Assembly: GCA_002869885.2 (NCBI GenBank)
Contig: NEWR02000009.1
Coordinates: forward strand, 604,773 to 668,772
Direction: 5' to 3'
DNA length: 64,000 nucleotides
Origin: Nitrospira sp. CG24C
GTDB taxonomy: Bacteria; Nitrospirota; Nitrospiria; Nitrospirales; Nitrospiraceae
The notes under the pieces were generated by a model that made no database searches, was not told the origin of the DNA, and saw nothing but the letters and a program-made list of their open reading frames with translations. This document shows positions 8,496 through 17,876 of the stretch, one piece after another. Position 1 is the stretch's first letter. Each line of letters opens with the position of its first letter. A program made the translations under genes and the position numbers.

Positions 8496-9887
8496 TCATC
8501 CGACAGGGGTTAATCGGGCTAATAGCCCAAGCCCCGTCTTCCAAATATCCCCCGCCCCTAATGTAATGACGAGATCCCCCGATTTCAGATGGGGCAATAC
8601 CTGATCCACCAACTGCTCTTTGTGTTCCACAAAAGTCACAGATGGATGGCCGGACGCACGAACAACCTCGGCCAACTTGGCTCCGGACACCCCGGGAATC
8701 GGCTGCTCCCCTGCCGCATAAATATCAGCTAAGAACAATACGTCTGATTGGTCAAACGACTTCGCAAAATCCTCCAGCAAATCTCGCGTCCTGGTATAGC
8801 GATGTGGTTGAAAGAGCACCACCAGCCGCCGGTCCTTCCAGCCTTGCTTCGCTGCAGCGAGGGTGGCCTTGATCTCGGTTGGATGATGCCCGTAATCGTC
8901 CACGACCATAATCCCACCGGCTTCCCCTCGCAGATGAAAGCGGCGCTCGACCCCGGCATAGGCCGCCAGCGCTTTTCTGATGAGATCCACCGGCACATCC
9001 AATTCGATGCCGATCGCAATCGCCACAAGCGCGTTGGAGACATTGTGCCGGCCTGGCACTGCCAGGCGGAATGGGCCCAAGTTGCGCCCACGGAACTGCG
9101 CTCGAAACTCAGCGCCCCATTGATTCAAGCTGATCTCTGTCGCAAAGAAGTCAGGCGTGACACCTTCACGCTCACTGAGGCCATAGGTCTGATAGCGTTT
9201 CACGATATTCGGGAAGAGCGCCCTCAGCCGATCATCGTCGGCACACAATACGGCCAAACCGTAGAACGGCACCTTATTGATAAACTCGAGAAAGCACTCG
9301 TTGATGCGTTCCATGCTGCCGTAGTGATCCAGATGTTCCCTGTCGAGATTCGTGACCGCGACAACGGTCGGGGACAGACGAAGAAACGACCCGTCGCTCT
9401 CATCGGCTTCCGCCACGAGGAGATCGCCTCGGCCAAGGCGGGCATGACTCCCCAACGCATTCACTTTGCCACCGATCACCATCGTCGGATCCAACCCACC
9501 CTGAGCCAGTACATTAGCGACCATCGAGGTCGTCGTGGTTTTTCCATGAGCGCCTGCAATGGCAACCCCAAATTTCAGTCGCATCAGCTCCGCAAGCATC
9601 TCGGCCCGTGGAATCACGGGAATCTGCTTCGCCTTGGCGACCACGACCTCGGGATTCTGTGCCGACACGGCGGAAGAAATGACCACCACCTGGGCCTCCC
9701 CCACATTCGACTCCTGATGGCCAATAAAGATGCGCCCCCCGAGTTCTTCCAATCTCCGCGTCGTATCGGAAGCCTGCAAGTCCGAGCCTGTCACTTTATA
9801 CCCCAGCGTCAGCAGCACCTCGGCGATGCCGCTCATCCCCGATCCCCCGATTCCGACTAAGTGAATTTGTTGCGTCTTGCGAAACAT
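8496..9887 (-). CDS. murC: UDP-N-acetylmuramate--L-alanine ligase MurC
   Basis: 463 residues. Adds L-alanine to UDP-MurNAc, the first step of stem-peptide assembly. Seen: N-terminal UDP-binding IHLVGIGGSGMSGIAEVL, P-loop AGAHGKTTTTSMVA, and Mur-ligase middle and C-terminal motifs EADESDGSFL, NLDREHLDHYGS, VVDDYGHHPTEI and FQPHRYTRT. ATG at 9887 (MFRKTQQIHLVG) is chosen from homologue length and an AAGG upstream; an earlier in-frame ATG would overlap murG. A 67-base gap separates it from murG. Confidence 0.96.
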   Translation of the reverse strand: MFRKTQQIHLVGIGGSGMSGIAEVLLTLGYKVTGSDLQASDTTRRLEELGGRIFIGHQESNVGEAQVVVISSAVSAQNPEVVVAKAKQIPVIPRAEMLAELMRLKFGVAIAGAHGKTTTTSMVANVLAQGGLDPTMVIGGKVNALGSHARLGRGDLLVAEADESDGSFLRLSPTVVAVTNLDREHLDHYGSMERINECFLEFINKVPFYGLAVLCADDDRLRALFPNIVKRYQTYGLSEREGVTPDFFATEISLNQWGAEFRAQFRGRNLGPFRLAVPGRHNVSNALVAIAIGIELDVPVDLIRKALAAYAGVERRFHLRGEAGGIMVVDDYGHHPTEIKATLAAAKQGWKDRRLVVLFQPHRYTRTRDLLEDFAKSFDQSDVLFLADIYAAGEQPIPGVSGAKLAEVVRASGHPSVTFVEHKEQLVDQVLPHLKSGDLVITLGAGDIWKTGLGLLARLTPVG

Positions 9888-9954
9888 CGGTGCGCGCCTT
9901 ACTCCACCAACCGGTGAATACGACTGTGACTCCTGTCCACGTTGCCCAATGCCA

Positions 9955-11073
9955 TTAACCTCCTGCCGCTCCAACAGACCGGTGAGCATCATGATGTCCT
10001 CCCATAAGTGCGTAACACTCGCGGACGATGACCTCGGCCGCGTCGATTTTCCGCAGAGAAAGACTGGCTTCCCCCATCGCTCGCAATCGCTCAGGATCCC
10101 CGAGAATGCCCGCCACTGTGCGGACCAACAGAGGGCCGGTGAGTACAGATTGTGAGAGCAGCACGGCAGCCCCGGCTACTTCCATCACCTTGGCATTCTT
10201 CGTCTGGTGGTCGTAGATGGCTGACGGCAGCGGAATGAGAATGGCCGGCTTTCCACAGGCCGTAAGTTCCGCTACCGTCATGGCCCCGGCTCTCGCCACC
10301 ACGAGATCTGCCTGCCGCAATGCGGCAGGCATGTCATAGATAAACGGCACGACTTGCGACTCGAAGCCGGCGCGACGATAGGCCTCAGCCACCCGCGCAT
10401 GGTCAGACTCGCCGGTCTGATGGGTCACAGTGAGATGAGGTATCTGTGTCATCAGATCGGGTAATCCTTCCATCACCGCTGCATTCATCGCCTTCGCTCC
10501 CTGACTTCCCCCGAAAATCAGCAGATGCGGTGGTCCCAATTTCTCCCTGCTCTGCCGCATGCCGTCCAAAAACGCTTTGCGAATTGGAGTCCCCACCACA
10601 CGTACCTTGGAACGATCGAACGAGTCAGCCGCCGACTCGAATGCGAGAAAGACGCGCTGAGCAAACGGTCCCACCGCTTTGTTGGCTGCTCCGGGATTTG
10701 CATTCGGCTCAAGAATCACACGCACCACTCCGGCCAATGCGGCAGCAAGCAACATCATCGGACTCGTATATCCGCCGACCCCGATCACCAAATCCGCCCG
10801 TCTGGCACGCAGGATTCTCAGGCACTGCCACAAACTAACCGGCGTGGCACACAACCCCGTCAGCGCCCCGAACAGACCCTTGCCCATCACTGGTTTGGCA
10901 CTGATCAACGCCAGCTCGAATCCTTCATGGGCAAGCACCTTCGACTCGAGTCCACGCGCCGTCCCCACGAAGAGGATCTTGGCCCTTGGATCGTACCGGA
11001 GAAACTCTCGCGCCAACGCCACAGCCGGATAGAGATGGCCACCGGTTCCTCCTGCTGCTATGACGATCGTCAT
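9955..11073 (-). CDS. murG: Lipid II synthase MurG (GT28 family)
   Basis: 372 residues. Transfers GlcNAc from UDP-GlcNAc to lipid I on the inner face of the membrane. Seen: N-terminal glycine loop TIVIAAGGTGGHLYPAVALA, the linker NANPGAANKAVG, second loop LIFGGSQGAKAMN, and the donor-site region VARAGAMTVAELTACGKPAILIPLP. The start overlaps the ftsW stop by ATGA. The C-terminus has a short tail ending GGHHDAHRSVGAAGG beyond the family core. Confidence 0.96.
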   Translation of the reverse strand: MTIVIAAGGTGGHLYPAVALAREFLRYDPRAKILFVGTARGLESKVLAHEGFELALISAKPVMGKGLFGALTGLCATPVSLWQCLRILRARRADLVIGVGGYTSPMMLLAAALAGVVRVILEPNANPGAANKAVGPFAQRVFLAFESAADSFDRSKVRVVGTPIRKAFLDGMRQSREKLGPPHLLIFGGSQGAKAMNAAVMEGLPDLMTQIPHLTVTHQTGESDHARVAEAYRRAGFESQVVPFIYDMPAALRQADLVVARAGAMTVAELTACGKPAILIPLPSAIYDHQTKNAKVMEVAGAAVLLSQSVLTGPLLVRTVAGILGDPERLRAMGEASLSLRKIDAAEVIVRECYALMGGHHDAHRSVGAAGG

Positions 11074-12266
11074 CCGTGATTCAATCCATCGCGCCCACTT
11101 CGAGACCCACCGGCATGTCGGTCTCGAGAAATACTGAGTAAGATCCCCACGCCGATTAGACTGACCACCAACGACGACCCTCCATAACTCACGAACGGCA
11201 AGGTGAGTCCTTTCGTCGGCAAGAGCCCGGTCACCACCGCGGCATTCACTAACGCTTGGCTGCCGATCAACAGGGTAATGCCCATACCCAGATAGCGGCC
11301 GAACGGTACCCGCGCGCGCGCGGCGATCTGAAACCCGCGCCACACAAAAAATGCGAATAGCAGGATGACCGTGGCGGTGCCGATGAGCCCCAGTTCTTCG
11401 CCGACCAGCGCCAAAACAAAGTCTGTATGCGCCTCCGGGAGGAAGTAGAGCTTCTGTTTGCCCTCGCCCAATCCTACCCCGAACGAACCGCCGCTGCCGA
11501 AGGACAAGAAGGACTGCGTGATTTGAAACCCGGCATCCGACGCATCCTTCCATGGAGCCAGAAAGGTCATGAGCCGTTGGCGCCGATAACTGGACCCCAG
11601 GACCAGCGCCAGCACGACCGGAATCGCACAAAGGCCTAAGGCCAAGAGATGGGAGAGGCGCGCCCCGGCGAGAAAACACATCCCGACCGTCACCAGGCCA
11701 AGCACTACGACCGTCCCAAGATCCGGCTCCAACAACACCAGTCCGCTCAGCAGTCCGATCACGATCAGGGCCGGCAGAAGTCCGTTGCGGAACAACGTGA
11801 TCTTGTCCCCTTTTTTGGTCAGATACGCCGCCAGATAGATGACCGCCACAAGCTTGGCCATCTCCGCCGGCTGCACCGAGATGAATCCCAATCGCAACCA
11901 TCGCCGCGCCCCCTTGGCCGCCACACCAAGCGACGGCACCAGTACCATGATGAGCAGCAGTACGATGCAGGCCAACATCGGGATGGAGAGCTTCTTCCAG
12001 AACGTGTAATCGATACGCGATGCGAGATGCATCAACAGTAAGCCGAACGCAAGCCAGGCGATCTGCCGCTTCAGAAAAAATCCGGGATCCTGAAACCTGT
12101 TGCCCGCCACAATGGCGCTCGCGCTGAACACCATGACCAGGCCCACCAACGCCAGGATCATGGTGACCGCTAGAAGCGTATGATCCGCCGCTACCCGTTG
12201 CTTGCCCGACCGTTGGCTGGTCTGGGACCATGGGAGCGCCAGAGTCCCCGCTGATCGATGCGCCAT
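11070..12266 (-). CDS. ftsW: SEDS peptidoglycan polymerase FtsW
   Basis: 398 residues, about ten membrane segments. SEDS-family glycosyltransferase that polymerises lipid II at the septum together with FtsI. Seen: DHTLLAVTMILALVGLVMVF, WLRLGFISVQPAEMAKLV (a conserved SEDS motif), LEPDLGTVVVLG with the catalytic Asp loop, and the C-terminal PTKGLTLPFVSYGGSS. A GGGGGAGGGG ribosome site lies ahead of ATG 12266. Confidence 0.95.
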   Translation of the reverse strand: MAHRSAGTLALPWSQTSQRSGKQRVAADHTLLAVTMILALVGLVMVFSASAIVAGNRFQDPGFFLKRQIAWLAFGLLLMHLASRIDYTFWKKLSIPMLACIVLLLIMVLVPSLGVAAKGARRWLRLGFISVQPAEMAKLVAVIYLAAYLTKKGDKITLFRNGLLPALIVIGLLSGLVLLEPDLGTVVVLGLVTVGMCFLAGARLSHLLALGLCAIPVVLALVLGSSYRRQRLMTFLAPWKDASDAGFQITQSFLSFGSGGSFGVGLGEGKQKLYFLPEAHTDFVLALVGEELGLIGTATVILLFAFFVWRGFQIAARARVPFGRYLGMGITLLIGSQALVNAAVVTGLLPTKGLTLPFVSYGGSSLVVSLIGVGILLSISRDRHAGGSRSGRDGLNHG

Positions 12267-12298
12267 TGCTCAGAACCGCCCCTCCCCCGCTTGGCACG

Positions 12299-13708
12299 TC
12301 ACGCCGGTAAGGCATGAACCAATGCCTTGAATTGACGGCCACGGTCTTGATAGTCCGCAAACATGTCGAAGCTGGCACAAGCCGGGGATAACAACACGAC
12401 GTCACCCGGCGATGCCCCCTGCGCGGCACAATCCACGGCCTCCCGCAAGGTGGCAGCCTCCGTCAGCGTGGCGACACCTTCCCACGCCTTCCGCAACAGC
12501 GGCGCCGCTTCCCCTATCAGAATCACACGCGTGACCCGCCGACTGACCGCCTGGGCGAGTCGCGAAAAATCGCCACCCTTATCCCGCCCGCCGGCAATGA
12601 GCCAAATCGGTTGATCGATACTTTCCAGCGCCTTGAGGGTGGCATCGACATTCGTCCCCTTCGAATCGTTGACAAATCGGACCCCCCGACGCTCACGAAC
12701 GATTTCAAGCGCATGCTCGAGTCCGGGAAATGTCGCGAGGACACGGCGAATCACGTCGAGAGGGCAACCGCACAGCAAGCCATAGGTCGCCGCCGCCATG
12801 ACGTTCTCCACGTTGTGGTTGCCGATGATGCGGATCTCACTTCGACGACAGATCTCTTGCCGTACCCCGGTCACCGTCGTTACGATCCGGTCGCCTTCCA
12901 GGTAGGTTCCTCCGGATAAATCACCGCCGAGCGTCGACGTGGTCGTAAACCCCAGGCGTTTCCCAGGGACGCGATGTCGCAGCGCGGCCACACGGCTATC
13001 GTCAAGGTTGAACAGGGCAAAATCCGATGCCGTTTGATTTTCGAAGATCCGCTGCTTAGCCGCGATGTATTCGTCCAGCGACTCATACCGGTCCTGGTGA
13101 TCGACCGTCACGTTGAGCAGGGCAGCAATCCAGGGATGGAATCGATCAATTGTTTCCAGCTGAAAACTGGAGACTTCGACGACGAGATAGTCGAACGGAC
13201 TCGGCTTTCCCGCCTGACCGGCGCGAAGGTCTTCCACCGCCGCCTCGCTCAAAGCGGTGCCCAAATTTCCTCCGACAAACGCCCGCTTCCCGCTCTCGGC
13301 GAGAAACTTGCCAATCAAGGTCACAGTCGTGCTCTTGCCATTGGTGCCCGTGATGGCGAGGAGCGGACTTCTAAAAAACTGAGAGGCAAGCTCCAATTCG
13401 CCGATCACCTTCACGCCGCGCCGACGCACTGCTTCGAGCGGAGCGAGTCGATAGGGCACTCCAGGGCTGATCACCACCAGGTCCGCCTCGTCGAGCGACG
13501 ACTCGTACCGCGCCCCGACGGTCACGCCGACGTGATCGCGGTCGATGCCGCCGAGGACTGCCGCCAGCTCAGTCGATTCCTTCCGATCGGCCACCGTGAC
13601 ACGTGCCCCCGCCGCCTGGAGCAACCGGCAAGCCGCGACACCGCTTCTGGCAAGCCCCATGACCGTGACACGCGCTCCAGCCAATTCCACAGCCGTCTCT
13701 CCTACCAT
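12299..13708 (-). CDS. murD: UDP-N-acetylmuramoyl-L-alanine--D-glutamate ligase MurD
   Basis: 469 residues. Adds D-glutamate to UDP-MurNAc-L-Ala. Seen: Rossmann-like N-terminus [19 protein letters not shown]-loop [20 protein letters not shown], middle-domain [23 protein letters not shown], and C-terminal [18 protein letters not shown] with [12 protein letters not shown]. Length and motif order are typical. It begins five bases after mraY ends upstream and is co-transcribed with it. Confidence 0.96.
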   Translation of the reverse strand: MVGETAVELAGARVTVMGLARSGVAACRLLQAAGARVTVADRKESTELAAVLGGIDRDHVGVTVGARYESSLDEADLVVISPGVPYRLAPLEAVRRRGVKVIGELELASQFFRSPLLAITGTNGKSTTVTLIGKFLAESGKRAFVGGNLGTALSEAAVEDLRAGQAGKPSPFDYLVVEVSSFQLETIDRFHPWIAALLNVTVDHQDRYESLDEYIAAKQRIFENQTASDFALFNLDDSRVAALRHRVPGKRLGFTTTSTLGGDLSGGTYLEGDRIVTTVTGVRQEICRRSEIRIIGNHNVENVMAAATYGLLCGCPLDVIRRVLATFPGLEHALEIVRERRGVRFVNDSKGTNVDATLKALESIDQPIWLIAGGRDKGGDFSRLAQAVSRRVTRVILIGEAAPLLRKAWEGVATLTEAATLREAVDCAAQGASPGDVVLLSPACASFDMFADYQDRGRQFKALVHALPA

Positions 13709-13712
13709 GCCA

Positions 13713-14789
13713 TCACCGCAGCTTTAAGGTACTCAGGCTCAGTAATGCCAACAAAATAGCAATGATCCACAAGCGCACCACAACCTTGGGCTCCTCCCAC
13801 CCCTTCATCTCAAAGTGATGATGGATGGGCGCCATGAGAAAAATTCGTTTCCCGCGTGCCTTGAACGAGATCACCTGAAAAATGACCGAGACCGCTTCAA
13901 TCACAAACACTCCGCCGACCATCAGAAGCAGCAGCTCGTGCTTGCTGATCACCGCAACCGTGCCCAGCGCCGCTCCCAGCGGAAGCGAGCCCACATCCCC
14001 CATGAATACGGAAGCCGGATAGGTGTTGAACCACAGAAATCCAAGACTTGCCCCCAAAATGGAGGCGGTGAACACCGCAAGTTCACCCGCGCCTTCGATG
14101 TGCGGAATGAGCAGATAGTCCGACATGAGCCGATGACCGGCGACATAAGCCACGATCGTATAGGCCAATGACGCGATCATGACCGGGCCGATCGCGAGCC
14201 CATCGAGACCGTCGGTCAGATTGACGGCATTAGAACTCCCGACAATGACGATTACAGCAAAGGCGACATACATCCAGCCGAGATCTGGAACGAAATTCTT
14301 GAAAAACGGGATGCTGAGCTTGGTCGTATAGCCGGGCAGGAAATAGAGGACGAGTGCGATCGCCAAGGCCATCGCCACTTGCGCCGTGAATTTCTGCCCC
14401 GCCGACAACCCTTTCGATTGGGTCTTGATGAACTTGAGATAATCGTCGGCAAATCCTATCGCCCCAAACCCCAGCATGGCGGCGAGCACAAGCCAGACAT
14501 ACGGCTTCGCGATATCGCTCCACAGGAGCGTCGAGAGGACCACTGCGAAGAGGATGAGAATCCCCCCCATAGTAGGCGTGCCGCTCTTCGCCAGGTGGCT
14601 TTTGGGACCGTCGCCGCGAATCTGCTGGCCCAGCTTTATGTCTTGTAATTTCTTGATCACCCAGGGGGCCAGCACAAAGGCAATCAAGAACGCCGTCACG
14701 GCCGCATAGATGATCCGAAAGCTCAAGTACCGAAAGACGTTCAGGAATGAGTAATCCGTATGAAACGGATACAACCAGTTATAGAGCAT
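13713..14789 (-). CDS. mraY: Phospho-N-acetylmuramoyl-pentapeptide transferase MraY
   Basis: 358 residues, about ten membrane segments. Transfers phospho-MurNAc-pentapeptide to undecaprenyl phosphate, making lipid I. Seen: [23 protein letters not shown] (Asp pair), [36 protein letters not shown] and the histidine cluster [18 protein letters not shown]. All catalytic Asp and His positions of the family are present. Upstream of it a 67-base gap follows murF. Confidence 0.97.
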   Translation of the reverse strand: MLYNWLYPFHTDYSFLNVFRYLSFRIIYAAVTAFLIAFVLAPWVIKKLQDIKLGQQIRGDGPKSHLAKSGTPTMGGILILFAVVLSTLLWSDIAKPYVWLVLAAMLGFGAIGFADDYLKFIKTQSKGLSAGQKFTAQVAMALAIALVLYFLPGYTTKLSIPFFKNFVPDLGWMYVAFAVIVIVGSSNAVNLTDGLDGLAIGPVMIASLAYTIVAYVAGHRLMSDYLLIPHIEGAGELAVFTASILGASLGFLWFNTYPASVFMGDVGSLPLGAALGTVAVISKHELLLLMVGGVFVIEAVSVIFQVISFKARGKRIFLMAPIHHHFEMKGWEEPKVVVRLWIIAILLALLSLSTLKLR

Positions 14790-14856
14790 GCGGTCTTTAC
14801 CTTAAAAATGAGTGGGCCTATCCGACCAACCCGTGAGTCGAATGAACACCGACTCC

Positions 14857-16311
14857 TTATGATGCCTGCTTAGTAACTGCCCTCATCCCCGTCAGAACCT
14901 GCACAACCTGTTCCATTTTCATCCCGCGAGAGGCCTTCACCAACACCACGTCACCTTGCCGTACAATCCTCTTGAGGCGATCAGCCGCCGCCGCCGCATC
15001 CACCACTTCGTCTATCTGCGAACCTGCCATCCCGCCCTGCCGGGCGCCTTCCCCAAGTTCACGACCCAACGTCCCGCAGACGATCAGCCGCGACAGCCCT
15101 TGCGCAGCAAGAAACTCCCCAACATCCCGATGCATCCGGACTGTTTCAGAGCCGAGCTCTAACATGTCTCCCAGCACGGCAATCCGTTCGCGCGCAGGAC
15201 TCCACTGGGCCAGCAATTGGAGCGCAGCTTTCATCGACGCGGGGTTGGCGTTGTAGCAATCGTTGATGATATGGACGCCGTGATGGGTCACCACCTGCGA
15301 CCGCATCGCGGCGGGACGGAATCGGCCCAGCCCTTGGGCGATCATCGACCCGGACAAGTTCAACGAGACGCCCACGGCCGCCGCAGCGAGCGCGTTGGTG
15401 ACGTTATGCGTGCCATGCACCTTGATTCGAACGATCGTGGGGCGGCTCTTTCCAGGGAGGTGCAAGCGAAAGGTCGTGCCTTGGCGCGCATCGGACATGA
15501 TCCCGCTCGCACGGACATCGGCCATCTCCGACAATCCAAACGACATGACGCGACACTGCGCGCGCGCGGCGAGGTAGTCGAAGTAGGTATCGTCGGCATT
15601 CAGAATCGCCATGCCATCGGCCGGAAGCATGTCCAATAATTCCGCCTTCGATTGCGCCGATCCTTCCATGCTTCCCAAAAACTCGAGATGATCGGGGCCG
15701 ATATTGGTGATCAACCCGATCGTGGGCCTGACAATCTCACAGAGCCGGGTCGTCTGCCCCTGCTGATCCACACCCATCTCAATGACGGCTGCCTGATGGC
15801 GAGCCGTGAGCCGAAACAGGGTAGAGGGCACGCCGATCCGATTGTTGAAATTTCCCTCGGTCTTCAGCACCGACCACCGCTGAGCCAACACCGATGCCAC
15901 CATATCTTTCGTCGTCGTCTTGCCATTGCTTCCGGTCACCGCCACCATGGGAATAGTGAACCGGCTGCGATAATGTGTCGCTAACTGCTGGTAGGCAAAC
16001 AGCGGATCCCGCACACCGAAGAGAAAGGGTGCAGTTGGTCCCTCGATCCGGCGTACCGCTGCGGAGCGAGGAGGAAGGCGGTACTCATCGTGGACGATGG
16101 CTCCCGCTGCACCCTTTGCAAGTACGTCCGGCACAAACTCATGCCCGTCGAACCGATCGCCTCTGAGCGCAACGAAGAGGTCGCCGCGGCGGATCGATCG
16201 GGAATCCGTGCCGATCTGTCTGATCCGACGCTTTCCCGATAACGTGTCCTGCCCCGCAAGAACTTTCACGCTGATGACTTCTCGTAACTCCTCAATCGTA
16301 AAGAGTCCCAT
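14857..16311 (-). CDS. murF: UDP-MurNAc-tripeptide--D-Ala-D-Ala ligase MurF
   Basis: 484 residues. Adds the D-Ala-D-Ala dipeptide made by Ddl. Seen: N-terminal IGTDSRSIRRGDLFVALRG, P-loop VAVTGSNGKTTTKDMVA, then NFNNRIGVPSTLF, GPDHLEFLGS and C-terminal INDCYNANPASMKAAL with AVLGDMLELG. ATG 16311 (MGLFTIEEL) is preferred because AAGGA lies just ahead; a TTG 17 codons upstream overlaps murE and would give an N-terminus unlike the family. Confidence 0.95.
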   Translation of the reverse strand: MGLFTIEELREVISVKVLAGQDTLSGKRRIRQIGTDSRSIRRGDLFVALRGDRFDGHEFVPDVLAKGAAGAIVHDEYRLPPRSAAVRRIEGPTAPFLFGVRDPLFAYQQLATHYRSRFTIPMVAVTGSNGKTTTKDMVASVLAQRWSVLKTEGNFNNRIGVPSTLFRLTARHQAAVIEMGVDQQGQTTRLCEIVRPTIGLITNIGPDHLEFLGSMEGSAQSKAELLDMLPADGMAILNADDTYFDYLAARAQCRVMSFGLSEMADVRASGIMSDARQGTTFRLHLPGKSRPTIVRIKVHGTHNVTNALAAAAVGVSLNLSGSMIAQGLGRFRPAAMRSQVVTHHGVHIINDCYNANPASMKAALQLLAQWSPARERIAVLGDMLELGSETVRMHRDVGEFLAAQGLSRLIVCGTLGRELGEGARQGGMAGSQIDEVVDAAAAADRLKRIVRQGDVVLVKASRGMKMEQVVQVLTGMRAVTKQAS

Positions 16312-16352
16312 CAATTCCTTATCCTGGGTGATTCCGGCTGTAGCCTGGATTT

Positions 16353-17870
16353 TCACGCGCAATCCCGCAATTGCTGAATTGCCTCGCGAGCCACCTCACG
16401 GTCGTCAAAATGAAACTTCTTGGTGCCGATGATTTGATAGTCCTCATGTCCCTTACCAGCGATGAGCACCATATCGTCTCGACGCGCTTCGTGGATGGCT
16501 GCGCCGATCGCCTCACGGCGATCCGGCACCATGTGATACTGCACATGATTGCGGAGCGCCAACGCATCGCGCACGCCGATCTCAACTTCATGGAGGATCG
16601 CCATCGGATCCTCGGTTCGAGGGTTATCCGACGTCAGGATCACCACGTCGCTGTATTCCACGGCGGCACGACCCATCTTGGGCCGCTTCCCTCGATCCCG
16701 ATCACCACCGCAGCCGAACACGGTAATGATCCTCCCGGTCTTCAACGTCTGGGCTGCCGTCAGCAGGCGGAGAAGCGCATCCTCTGTATGGGCATAATCG
16801 ACGACGACGGTAAAATCTTGCCCGGAAGAGACCCGCTCGAAGCGACCAGGGACATTGGTAATCTGGGCGGCCGCTTCGCAGACCTGATCGGATGTCGCTC
16901 CACTATGCAGCGCCACTCCAATCGCTCCCAATAAGTTATAGACGTTGTGCTCCCCGACCAACCGGCTCTCGACCGCAAACGATCCCGATGGAGTTGCTGC
17001 AGTAAAAGTGGTCCCGGCAAGCGAGAGACGCACTCGTTCCGCCTTGATATCGGCTTGGTTCTTCATGGCATAGCCCCAGGCCGGCACAGGGCAGGCTGCC
17101 AGGATTGCACCCCCTCTGGGATCGTCCAAATTGACAATCGCGCGTTTCCCGGTCTTCTTCCCTCCGGCCAATCCGGTAAAGAGCCGCAGCTTTGCCTCAA
17201 AGTACTCGTCCATGGTGTGATGAAAGTCGAGGTGGTCCTGCGTAAGGTTCGTAAAAACCGCCACGTCATACTCGCATCCCGCTGTCCGGTCTAACGCAAG
17301 CGCGTGTGACGATACTTCCATCACAGCGGCATTCAGTCCGCCCTCCACCATCTTCGCCAAGAGTGCTTGAAGATCGAGTGCGCCGGGCGTCGTGTGGGAG
17401 GCAGGAATCGTCTCCTGCCCGATCTGGTAACCCACTGTGCCGATCAATCCGACCCGCCGGCCGATTCCTTCCAATAATGATTTGCAAAGATATGTCGTCG
17501 TTGTCTTCCCATTCGTGCCCGTCACACCGATCATCTTAAGATGGGCGGAAGGATCTCCGTGAAACCGGCTACCGAGAAGGCCAAGCGCCTTGCGTGAATC
17601 GGCCACCCGCACGAACGGTACCAGCCCCGAATCCACAGCCGCCTGCGCGACCACCGCAACCGCGCCGGCCTTGATGGCCTGCTCGACAAATCGGTGACCA
17701 TCAACCCGCTCACCCTTGACCGCAACAAAGAGACTCCCGGCCGTCACAGACCGCGAATCGTCCGTGATCGCATGCACCGGGAGGCCCGCATCGCCACGCT
17801 GCTCCAGAATCTCGACCTGCCCGCGAAGCACTGAGAGCAACTGCATGAGGGTGATGGGATTGCGCGCCAT
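16353..17870 (-). CDS. murE: UDP-MurNAc-L-Ala-D-Glu--meso-diaminopimelate ligase MurE
   Basis: 505 residues. Adds the third stem residue. The DNPR motif in ILTSDNPRTEDP is the marker of enzymes that take meso-diaminopimelate rather than lysine, so the cell wall is predicted to be A1-gamma type, as in Gram-negative bacteria. Also seen: ITDDSRSVTAGSLFVAVKG, P-loop GVTGTNGKTTTTYLC, NLTQDHLDFHHTMDEY and VVVDYAHTEDALLRLL. ATG lies six bases after the ftsI stop. Confidence 0.96.
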   Translation of the reverse strand: MARNPITLMQLLSVLRGQVEILEQRGDAGLPVHAITDDSRSVTAGSLFVAVKGERVDGHRFVEQAIKAGAVAVVAQAAVDSGLVPFVRVADSRKALGLLGSRFHGDPSAHLKMIGVTGTNGKTTTTYLCKSLLEGIGRRVGLIGTVGYQIGQETIPASHTTPGALDLQALLAKMVEGGLNAAVMEVSSHALALDRTAGCEYDVAVFTNLTQDHLDFHHTMDEYFEAKLRLFTGLAGGKKTGKRAIVNLDDPRGGAILAACPVPAWGYAMKNQADIKAERVRLSLAGTTFTAATPSGSFAVESRLVGEHNVYNLLGAIGVALHSGATSDQVCEAAAQITNVPGRFERVSSGQDFTVVVDYAHTEDALLRLLTAAQTLKTGRIITVFGCGGDRDRGKRPKMGRAAVEYSDVVILTSDNPRTEDPMAILHEVEIGVRDALALRNHVQYHMVPDRREAIGAAIHEARRDDMVLIAGKGHEDYQIIGTKKFHFDDREVAREAIQQLRDCA

Positions 17871-17876
17871 AGGCTT

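Noticed and set aside
11070..12429. A long minus-strand frame that joins murG to sequence running through ftsW
   Set aside because: The upper part is ftsW read out of frame; murG starts at 11073 with an ATGA overlap and the N-terminal glycine loop begins there.
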